From the NCBI GenBank assembly GCA_030340625.1, contig JAOPHQ010002887.1, positions 46,001-110,000 of the forward strand: DNA of 64,000 bases, read 5' to 3'. This document shows, piece by piece, positions 12,701 to 24,700 of the stretch. This stretch comes from Merluccius polli (Eukaryota > Chordata > Actinopteri > Gadiformes > Merlucciidae). The notes below the pieces were generated by a model. It was not told the origin of the DNA. It did not search any database and saw only the letters and a program-made list of their open reading frames with translations. The position numbers and the translations under genes are program-made. Positions within the stretch are counted from its first letter, which is position 1; every line of letters starts with the position of its first letter.

Positions 12701-15700
12701 CCGTCATCAATATTGCTGAACTAGATAATTACCAATGAGAGTTGTACACTAGTTTGGAATTTTTTTCCCAAACTAGTGTACCATACCATTTGCATACCTT
12801 ATTCATAACCTCTGCATTTGCTTTTGCCAACACCATGGGCATGGAGGTCATGTCTGTTGTGTATTTCTGTTTGTCTAATTTCAGCTTGTACAGTTGGTCA
12901 CTGAGGATCTTTGCAGCATGCTTAGCCTTCAAAACGTCGAGCGAGCCAATGGGGACCCATCCTGTGCCCTTCATGAACTCCATGTCAGCCTTGTACACAG
13001 CCTGGTGGGACCAAAGAATAATACATTTTTAGCCACCCTGGCCATACATAAAGCGCAAGAGATCGCAGTACACAGTGTATGAAGCGACTTACATCACTTT
13101 GGAGATCATAGGCCTTCCTGGCCTGGACGACATCGGTGGAGTCGGGCAGGCAGGTCCAGTTGTGCAGGCGGGTGATGTAGTTGGCATGGTTGACCTGGAT
13201 CTGGTTCTTCTTGGCCAGTTCAAAGGCCATCATGTCTACTGGCAGGTTGAACTTGGTCTTGGACTTGTTGAAGTCCTTCTTGTACAGGAAATCACTGGCG
13301 ATCTTGGCTGAGTTCAGAGCCAGCATGAGCAGAGGGTCATCCTCGACGCAGCGAGCACCAATATGGTGACCCACCTGATTGCGGTATCCTGCCTTGTACT
13401 TGTACTGGTGAATTCACAGGGAACATGTTGACAAGTTAGAACTTGGTATAGGACTGAAAAGGAGATGAATTAGCTGTCCATTTATATTCTGAAAATGTTG
13501 ACATTCATGTAGCTTACATCACTGATGATGTTTCTGGAGGCCTTGGCACTCTTCACAGAGATGGCATCTCCAGGCAGGTAATAGCCCTTCTTGATAGTAT
13601 CCTCATAGCCTTGCCTGTATTGTTTCTGAAAAGAAAGACAAATATTGTAATACTTGCATGGACCAGGTCACCCTTTGTTACCTGACATGTTGTGTAATTG
13701 CTGCTGAAAGAACACAGCAACTGATGTGAATAGTGTTTGGTAAAGAGAGAACTCACAATACTCATGTTGATAGCATTCTGTTGCGATAGGATGATCTCAG
13801 GGGTGTCAGGCTTGATGTGCACCTTGGTCTTCTCATTCTCCCAGGCCTCAGTGTACAAACGCTGGAGCAAAACAATACAGAATGCATCATCAGCATTTAG
13901 TCATAGCACGGTACAGGATTATTATCCAGGATGATAAGTTATCATCTAAAGAATGTACATTATATATTAAGCGGCTTAAGTGCAAAATACTGTCTACTGT
14001 AAATCTTTGCATCTAGGGGACTCTGAGACATTCCACGTTTATTGCTAAGAGAGGCCTACCTTGTTCATGGTCAAGGCGTTGTTCTTTGCTAGAACAATCT
14101 CCATGGCATCAAGGGGGCTGGTGAAGTGGTGGACGCTAGGGTGCTGGCGGTACTTCCTTTCACATAGGATCTCTCCAGCCTTCTTTGCCTTCTCCACATC
14201 AAGCGAGCCCATGGGGACCCATCCCAAGCCTTGGAGCCACTTCATGTCAGCTTTGTAAACATTCTATAAGCAACGACATATGTTTCAATCAATAGCTGAT
14301 GAGTTTAGTGTCATTAATATGAAATACAGGAAATAATAAATACAAAGGTATAATGACTTACATCACTTTGGAGATCATAGGCCTTCCTAGCCTGGACGAC
14401 ATCGGTGGAGTCGGGCAGGCAGGTCCAGTTGTGCAGGCGGGTGATGTAGTTGGCGTGGTTGACCTGGATCTGGTTCTTCTTGGCCAGTTCAAAGGCCATC
14501 ATGTCCACTGGCAGGTGGAACTTGGTCTTGGACTTGTTGAAGTCCTTCTTGTACAGGAAATCACTGGCGATCTTGGCTGAGTTCAGAGCCAGCATGAGCA
14601 GAGGGTCGTCCTGGACGCAGCGAGCACCAATATGGTGACCCACCTGCTTGCGGTATCCTGTCTTATACTTGTACTGAAAGAAAACATGAAGCACAAACCA
14701 GGTTGATTGGTATACTAAGTGATTAAAGCAATATTATTTACAAGAGTGACCAACAACAACTTACATCACTGGCAATGTTCCTTGAAGCCTTGGCTGCAAT
14801 AATAGAAATGGCATCATTGCGCAGGTCATAGCCCTTCTTCTTGGCCGCTTCATTGGCCTCCTTGTATCTTTTCTGCAAATACAAACAAGATATTTTGGTA
14901 ATACCCTTTGTATATTCTGTGAAGGTGCACTATTATTATTTAAAAAAGAGGCTATTAACTTACGATGCTGTAGTTGGCCCTGTTTGCTTTAGCCAGAACG
15001 ACATCCATGGCATCAGGCATGATGTGGATTTTGGACTTCTCGTTATCCCAGGCTTCATGATAGGCTTTCTATGAAGACACAAACCAACAGGAGGCTACAT
15101 TCAAAGGGATTAACTATGCAAATGTGTACTTTAAAGGAGGTAGAATTCCATTATCATATCTGATTTAATATTGACTTATTCTTGATTTAGACTAACAGAA
15201 TAGTGAACCAAATTGAACTACATACCTTGTTATTAATCTGAGCATTGGCTTTAGCCAGCACTAAGGGCATGGCATCGGTTTTGGAGGTGAACTTATAGTT
15301 GCTGGGATGCTTGCGATACAGGTGTTCACTCAGTATCTCACCAGCCTTCTTCGCTTTCTCAACATCCAATGAACCTATTGGCACCCACCCAACACCCTGC
15401 AACAGCTTAAAATCTTCCTTGTACAAATTCTGGAAAAAACAAAGCGTACAATGTTGATACACTCAAGTATGTATAAAAACGTCAATCCATTGGCACATGT
15501 GAAATGTAAAAGAAATCATACATACATCACTCTGGATGTCATACGCTTGTCTGGCCTGGACAACATCATTGGAGTCAGGCAGGCAGGTCCAGTTGTGCAG
15601 GCGGGTGATGTAGTTGGCATGGTTAACCTGGATCTGGTTCTTCTTGGCCAATTCAAAGGCCATCATGTCTACTGGCAGATGGAACTTGGTCTTGGACTTG

Positions 15701-18700
15701 TTGAAGTCCTTCTTGTACAGGAAATCACTGGCGATCTTGGCTGAGTTCAGAGCCAGCACAAGCAGAGGGTCGTCCTGGACGCAGCGAGCACCAATATGGT
15801 GACCCACCTGCTTGCGGTATCCTGTCTTATACTTGTACTGAAAGAAAACATGAAGCACAAATGAGGTTGATTGGTACACTAAGTGATTAAAGCAATATTA
15901 TTTACAAGAGTGAACAACAACAACTTACATCACTGGCAATGTTCCTTGAAGCCTTGGCTGCAATAATAGAAATGGCATCATTGCGCAGGTCATAGCCCTT
16001 CTTCTTGGCCTCTTCATTGGCCTCCTTGTATCTTTTCTGCAAATACAGACAATACATTGTTAATACCCTTTGTGCATTCTGTTTAGGAGCACTATTATTA
16101 TAAAAAAGGCTATTAACTTACAATGCTGTAGTTGGCCCTGTTGGCTTTAGCCAGAACGACATCCATGGCATCAGGCATGATGTGGATCTTGGACTTCTCG
16201 TTATCCCAGGCTTCATGATAGGCTTTCTATGAAGACACAAACCAACAGGAGGCTACATTCAAAGATAAACTATGCAAATGTGTACTTTAAAGGAGGTAGA
16301 ATGCCATTATCATATCTGATTTAATATTGACTTATTCTTGATTTAGACTAACAGAATAGTGAACCAAATTGAACTACATACCTTGTTATTAATCTGAGCA
16401 TTGGCTTTAGCCAGCACTAAGGGCATGGCATCGGTTTTGGAGGTGAACTTATAGTTGCTGGGATGCTTGCGATACAGGTGTTCACTCAGTATCTCACCAG
16501 CCTTCTTCGCTTTCTCAACATCCAATGAACCTATTGGCACCCACCCAACACCCTGCATCAGCTTCAAATCTTCCTTGTACATATTCTGGAAAAAAACAAA
16601 GCATATAATGTTGGTACACTCAAATATGTATAAAAACATCAATACATTGGTACATGTGAAATGTAAAATAAATCATACATACATCACTCTGGATGTTATA
16701 CGCTTGTCTGGCCTGGACAACATCATTGGAGTCAGGCAGGCAGGTCCAGTTGTGCAGGCGGGTGATGTAGTTGGCATGGTTGACCTGGATCTGGTTCTTC
16801 TTGGCCAGTTCAAAGGCCATCATGTCTACTGGCAAATGGAACTTGGTCTTGGACTTATTGAAGTCCTTCTTGTACAGGAAATCACTGGCGATCTTGGCTG
16901 AGTTCAGAGCCAGCATGAGCAGAGGGTCGTCCTGGACGCAGCGAGCACCAATATGGTGACCCACCTGCTTGCGGTATCCTGTCTTATACTTGTACTGAAA
17001 GAAAACATGAAGCACAAACCAGGTTGATTGGTACACTAAGTGATTACAGCAATATTATTTACAAGAGTGAACAACAACAACTTACATCACTGGCAATGTT
17101 CCTTGAAGCCTTGGCTGCAATAATAGAAATGGCATCATTGCGCAGGTCATAGCCCTTCTTCTTGGCCTCTTCATTGGCCTCCTTGTATCTTTTCTGCAAA
17201 TACAGACAAGACATTGTTAATACCCTTAGTACATTTGTTTAGGAGCACTATTATTCTACAAAAAAGCTATTAACTTACAATGCTGTAGTTGGCCCTGTTG
17301 GCTTTAGCCAGAACGACATCCATGGCATCAGGCATGATGTGGATCTTGGACTTCTCGTTATCCCAGGCTTCATGATAGGCTTTCTATGAAGACACAAACC
17401 AACAGGAGGCTACATTCAAAGGGATTAACTATGCAAATGTGTACTTTAAAGGAGGTAGAATTCCATTATCATATCTGATTTAATATTGACTTATTCTTGA
17501 TTTAGACTAACAGAATAGTGAACCAAATTGAACTACATACCTTGTTATTTATCTGAGCATTGGCTTTAGCCAGCACTAAGGGCATGGCATCGGTTTTGGA
17601 GGTGAACTTATAGTTGCTGGGATGCTTGCGATACAGGTGTTCACTCAGTATCTCACCAGCCTTCTTCACTTTCTCAACATCCAATGAACCCACGGGCACC
17701 CACCCAACACCCTGCAACAGCTTCAAATCTTCCTTGTACAAATTCTGGAAAAAAACAAAGTGTACAATGTTGATACACTCAAATATGTATAAAAACGTCA
17801 ATATATTGGCACATGTGAAATGTTAAAAAAAAATCATACATACATCACTCTGGATGTCATATGCTTGTCTGGCCTGGACAACATCATTGGAGTCAGGCAG
17901 GCAGGTCCAGTTGTGCAGGCGGGTGATGTAGTTGGCGTGGTTGACCTGGATCTGGTTCTTCTTGGCCAGTTCAAAGGCCATCATGTCTACTGGCAAATGG
18001 AACTTGGTCTTGGACTTATTGAAGTCCTTCTTGTACAGAGCATCACTGGCGATCTTGGCTGAGTTCAGAGCCAGCATGAGCAGAGGGTCGTCCTGGACGC
18101 AGCGAGCACCAATATGGTGACCCACCTGCTTGCGGTATCCTGTCTTATACTTGTACTGAAATAAAATAAAGCAAATATCATCAGAATTATTACATAAAAA
18201 TAATACAGTAGGTCAGTATAGTGAAAATCCCCAAAGAACCTTACATCGCTGGCAATGGTAGTGCCGGCTTTGGCGGCCAGGATTGCAATAGCATCTTTGC
18301 GGACATTGTGGCCCTTCTTCTTGGACAGCTCATTGTCCAGCTTGTAAAGTTTCTAAAGAGGAAAGAATAAGCATTTATTTGCAATCCCATTATCTGAGTC
18401 CTACTGCTTTCTCCTATTATTGTGTGCTGGTGCTGTCTGTTTAGTTTTTTGCAGAACATAGGATCTGTTTTGGAATGAAGAAGTTGGGGTAAATCAGAAG
18501 ATGGGGTTTGTACCTCACTGTAATTTTTCTTGTTCGCTTTCGCTAAAACAACATCCATTGCGTCGGGCATGATGTGGATTTTGGTCTTGTCCGTCTCCCA
18601 GGCTTTAATATAGGATTGCTGAAAAGAAAACAAGCAACGGGTTAGTGAGGCATTTTCCTGATGATAAAACATTCAGAAATATGTAATCCCCACAATATAC

Positions 18701-21700
18701 GGCAACCAATACCTTATCCATGATTTGGTTGTTAGCAGTGGCCAGTGTGAGGTCCATGGAGAACATGTCCTTAGTAAACTTCAGCTTACTTGGGTGCTGA
18801 CGGTACAGCTTCTCACTTTGAATCTGGCCAGCAAGTTTTGCTTTCTCAACATCCAATGAGCCAATAGGAACCCACCCCATTCCTTTGAAGAAGGTGTGAT
18901 ACTCACTCTTGTACTGGTTCTAGGGGAGATAGATAAACAAAATTATACATGTTTTAATGGATATAGTCTATGTGAACAGCACTTAAAAATCCATCTCTCC
19001 AAAATATTTCCCAACCCGACATGACATGTATTGTTGCTTGCATGAATTTAAAGGTTCTATTTCTGTTATTACCACCAACTTTATCATTCATATTAAATAA
19101 TGTGTCATCTCTTTAAGAAAACCTTTCATGGTACAAATTTAAAGTAATAATCTTTCAGGTATTACTTAGATTATGATTGTTTTTGCCGTATTTTCAACTC
19201 ACGTCACTGGTGATGACATTATTGTTGCGGGCCATAACCAGGTTCATGGCATCAGGCATGAGACAGTAACTGTGCTGGATCTTCCTGTACCCAGCATTGG
19301 TCTGAGCTTTGGAGGCATCCTTGGCGTGCACCAGACTCATCATGTCTACTGGGGAGTGGTACTTCAGCTTGGCCTTTTCGTAGTCCTTCTTGTAGTTCTT
19401 CTCACTCTGCATCTTGGCCACTTGCATGTAGTGCACCAGCAGGGGGTCAGTCCTTGATGTTACGGAAGCCCACATGGTGGCCCCTAGCCTTCTCATAGGC
19501 CAGCTTGTACTTGTACTAGAACAGTAAGCAAATAGCATTACATCATCTACAAAGTATCATGTTCATGTAAAGTGGATAAATAATCATTACAGATATGATA
19601 CACTCAGGTACTCTTTTTACTTACATCGCTGGCAATTTTGGTGCCAGATTTGGCAGCCACAATAGGGATGGCATCGGCTTTAAGGTTATGGCCCTTTTTA
19701 GCCATCTCCATGACTCCAGCCTTATAAAGTTTCTGCAAAAGATAAAAAGGATGTAATAAATAATCCATCAAACAAAACATATTTGGTTAGATATGTTAAA
19801 TGAGAGGAAAAGTGCAGAAGATGACTATGTAGACAGTAACTTAAAGTAACTAGTGTAGAGTATTATTGTTTGATTGCCTTACATCGCTCATGGTGATGGC
19901 ATTGGCCTTGGCCAAGACAATCTCAGGTGAATCTGGCATCACGTGGACAGTAAGCTTGTCCTTGTCCCAAGCAGAAGTGTATGCTTTCTGCAAATACAAT
20001 GAACAAGAAGGGCTGATGGTCAATCATCCTAAAAGACAGCTGAAACAAAACAGTATATTATAATTTCCATCTGGCGTGAACATGCTTCACCTTGTTCATG
20101 ATCTGGTTGTTGGCGGTGGCCAGGGTCAAGTCCATGGAGTCCATCAGCTTGCTGAACTTGAAGGTAGATGGATGGGTGCGGTATCTGTTATCACTCTGGA
20201 TCTGGCCGCCAATCTTAGCCGTCTCCACCCCAAGCGAACCAATGGGGACCCAGCCGATGCCTCTGATGTAGTTATTCCACTCTGACTTGTAGTCACACTG
20301 AATACAAAACAAAGAAAACATTGTAGAGTGTCTTGATGTGTTTTGAGCACATGTCAAGTATACAGTATATCACAAGTATATTGATTATGTTTATTTTTTT
20401 ATTTTCCTTTTATGTCTAAACCTGTTGTTGTACTTCACCTTTTTCGCAGTTTACAGTGCAAACTGCACATAGATTTTTGAGATTTGTGTGAAACCAATAT
20501 CTAGCGGGTAGTGACAAAAGTAAATGTGCTCATTGACTCAAGCTTGATTTCCTGTTTAAGATACACTTCCTGTACACCGATACGTCTATCTCCATACTCT
20601 TTAATGGATTCTGTTATTACCACCATCTTTATCATTCATATTAAATAATGTGTCATCTCTTTAAGAAAACCTTTCATGGTACAAATTTAAAGTAATAATC
20701 TTTCAGGTATTGCTTAGATTATGATTGTTTTTGCCGTATTTTCAACTCACGTCACTGGTGATGACATTATTGTTGCGGGCCAGAACCAGGTTCATGGCAT
20801 CAGGCATGAGACAGTAGCTGTGCTGGATCTTCCTGTACCCAGCATTGGTCTGAGCTTTGGAGGCATCCTTGGCGTGCACCAGACTCATCATGTCTACTGG
20901 GGAGTGGTACTTCAGCTTGGCCTTTTCGTAGTCCTTCTTGTAGTTCTTCTCACTCTGCATCTTGGCCACTTGCATGTAGTGCACCAGCAGGGGGTCGTCC
21001 TTGATGTTACGGAAGCCCACATGGTGGCCCCTAGCCTTCTCATAGGCCAGCTTGTACTTGTACTAGAACAGTAAGCAAATAGCATTACATCATCTACAAA
21101 GTATCATGTTCATGTAAAGTGGATAAATAATCATTACAGATATGATACACTCAGGTACTCTTTTTACTTACATCGCTGGCAATTTTGGTGCCAGATTTGG
21201 CAGCCAAAATAGGAATAGCATCTGCTTTGAGGTTATATCCCTTATTGGCCATTTCCAAAACACCAGCCTTATAGAGTTTCTGTGGAAGACAGATCAAAGA
21301 GAGGGAACATGTATACAAATGTTTCTCTAGTCAAAGGAAACAGAGGTACTAAATATAGGTGTATATGTGTATTATATATTTGTTGAGACAGAAATCCTTG
21401 AGAGGCATTTTGGTGTAGTTTCTAGTAGTTGTATTCTCTTACATTGCTCATGGTGATGGCATTTGCCTTGGCCAGGACAATCTCAGGTGAATCTGGCATG
21501 ACATGGACAGTAAGCTTGTCCTTATCCCAAGCGGAAGTGTATGCTTTCTGCAGATACAAACAAACACATGATTATCATTAACAACATGGGGTGCGCTGAT
21601 TGTGACAACCTGTAATCTATATTCATAAGCCCCTGCACCTTGTTCATGATCTGATTGTTGGCGGTGGCCAGGGTCAAGTCCATGGAGTCCATCAGCTTGC

Positions 21701-24700
21701 TGAACTTGAAGGTAGATGGATGGGTGCGGTATCTGTGATCACTCTGGATCTGGCCGCCAACCTTAGCCGTCTCCACCCCAAGCGAACCAATGGGGACCCA
21801 GCCGATGCCTCTGATGTAGTTGTTCCACTCTGACTTGTAGTTACACTGCATACAAAACAAAGAAAACATTGTGGGGTTATGCAGGGAAACAAGTGACTTT
21901 ACTTAGGAAGAGGGACATGTTTCCTCAATGACCAGGTAGAATCAACATACCATCTCATCAAAAAAAAATCACACACAGGTATATATGTAATAATGTCACA
22001 GTGATTATTTTGATAATGATTGTTGTTGCAGTATTTTCAACTCACGTCACTGGTGATGACATTATTGTTGCGGGCCAGAACCAGGTTCATGGCATCAGGC
22101 ATGAGACAGTAGCTGTGCTGGATCTTCCTGTACCCAGCATTGGTCTGAGCTTTGGAGGCATCCTTGGCATGCACCAGACTCATCATGTCTACTGGGGAGT
22201 GGTACTTCAGCTTGGCCTTTTCGTAGTCCTTCTTGTAGTTCTTCTCACTCTGCATCTTGGCCACTTGCATGTAGTGCACCAGCAGGGGGTCGTCCTTGAC
22301 GTTACGGAAGCCCACATGGTGGCCCCTAGCCTTCTCATAGGCCTTCTTGTATTGGATCTAAATCAAAGCCAGAGACAATTCATCAATCTCAAACTATAAA
22401 AAATATATATATATATGCATGTCAACTGCTTTCATTTCAACCAAGTCCTCAAATGCTATGTAAAGCTGCTGTAGGTAGGATTTGAGAGTTGTAAAGAGAG
22501 AGCAGAAAAGAGCAGAAGAGAGCAGGATTTTGAAAATAAACAACCCCCAAAAATGCCCCTTCCCTTTCTGCTCCCTCCCTCCCTTCCTATGTTGCATTCA
22601 TGCATCTGTGGTGGAGCTATGATAATGGAGTGTGCACGCAAGTGATTGACAGGCAAAATGGATTCCCTGAACCAATCAGGGAAGAGATGCCTTGATTGGT
22701 CAGAAACAAGCCGGGAGCAATCTAAAATCTAAATTGTCTCATACAGAGGCAGGCACAGTCAACCAGAACAGATATTCTCACAGAGCATTTCACTCACTAA
22801 TAGCTGACAGATGACTATGGCACTTCTAACAAATTACACTCAAATTGTAGCTCTTAAATCTTACCTACAGCACCTTTAACATTTTGTAGTTTTTAGTGTG
22901 TACTCACATCGCTGGCAATGTGCCTGCCTTGCTTGGCATGGAGGATAGAGATGGCATCAGGTCTGATGTCATACCCCTTGGCGATATGTTCGATCCATTT
23001 GTGCTTGTAGTGAGCCTGGAGACGAAAGATCAAAGACGATCAGACAATGTTCTGCTTGTAGCATACATTTAGGGGTGTGCGTTGGTAGGATTCTGCCGTG
23101 CGCTTACATTACTCATGGTCTGCGCATTGAATTTGGCCTGGAGGAACTCAGGGGCATCCGCTGGCAGGTTGTACGTGTGCATGAACTTCTCGCCAGAGGC
23201 TTTGTATGCAGTCTAAATACAGAAAAAAGTAAAGTCAACATCATAACATGACAAGGGACTTCCGTAACATTATAACATGAACACTAGAGAGAAAGGGGCT
23301 TAGACCTTGTCCTGCAGCTTTGAGTTGGTCATGGCCAGAACCATATCCATAGAGTCAGTCTTGCTGGTGAACTTGAGAGTGCTGGGGTGCTGGCGATAGC
23401 CATGTTCGGCCAGTGCTGATTTGGCAGTCTTGGCCAACTCTACGTCAATGGAACCAATAGGAACCCAGCCTGTACCTCTGTAAAGGTTGTTGTACTCCGA
23501 CTTGTATTCATTCTGAAGGCGTAGAAAGAAAGAGTTAGAGCGAAAGGTAGAAAGAGAGCAGAAGAAAATGAAATAAAGCTTAGCCTTTGTGATGTCCTTT
23601 GTAATAAAAAAAGCAGATAGTCATTTTAATATAATAAAGTCATTTTTTATAGATTCATCTTTTAGCTGTGATTACTTTTTTTAACCCTGGCCAACAGCAA
23701 TTTCACAATCAAACTCTAATATAGGAACTCATACACATGGCGGCTTAAACCTACGTCGCTCTGGATGTCCATCATTTTACGACACAGCTGCAGCTGCATG
23801 TTATCGGGGAGCAGGAAGTAGTTGTGGGGGATCTTCCTGTACCCAGTATTGGTCTGAGCTTTGGAGGCATCCTTGGCGTGCACCAGGCTCATCATGTCTA
23901 CTGGGGAGTGGTACTTCAGCTTGGCCTTTTCGTAGTCCTTCTTGTAGTTCTTCTCACTCTGCATCTTGGCCACTTGCATGTAGTGCACCAGCAGGGGGTC
24001 ATCCTTGATGTTACGGAAGCCCACATGGTGGCCCCTAGCCTTCTCATAGGCCTTCTTGTACCTGACCTGCATTAAAAAGAAAAATGACATGTTTCTTAGA
24101 AGTTATTTCTTGAGACGTACATCATTATTCAATTGCCTGGATGGTGTCCATCATCGTGACATACATCACTGGCGATGTCCCTGGAGGTCCTGGCAGCTAT
24201 GATGGAGATGGCATCCTCCTTCACATGATGCCCTTTGAGCAGATCTTGACGATGAGCATGAGTGTAGTAGTTCTAAATAAGGGAAAAGGGGGGGATTCAA
24301 ATGTATTATACAATGTGGTAAATGGATTAGGTGTTCTGGTTGAAATGTATAATATGATGCGCTACATACCTGGCTAATGTTGACAGCATTGTACCTGGCT
24401 TGCATTAGTTCAGGCACATCAGCAGGGAGGTGATACGTATGCTTGAACTTTTCACCACTAGCCTTGTATGCTTGCTGTGAAAACACAATACAAACAGAGC
24501 TTTTGATTAACACCGAAAATTACATAGTCATTAGACGAATAAGGAAAATTATTAAAAGCACTCAATACACTTTTTCCACTTCTTACCGTATCAAGGATCT
24601 TGGCATTGGCCTTGGCAAGCACCATGTTCATGGAGTCGGTGAGGCTGCTGAATTTGAAGGTGGAGGGGTGCTGCCTGTACTTCTTCTCATCCATGGCTGA

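Noticed and set aside
7938..18120. Repeated plus-strand open frames containing strings such as VDLDLVLLGQFKGHHV and GLGLVEVLLVQEITGDLG
   Set aside because: They are antisense shadows of the 312-bp neb exons. Minus-strand splice sites, codon phase and nebulin homology explain the sequence fully.
19203..19515. Calling the whole neb gene a pseudogene because of two frame breaks
   Set aside because: More than 100 other exons keep perfect phase and splice sites, and both breaks are single-base insertions, one with the look of a consensus error.
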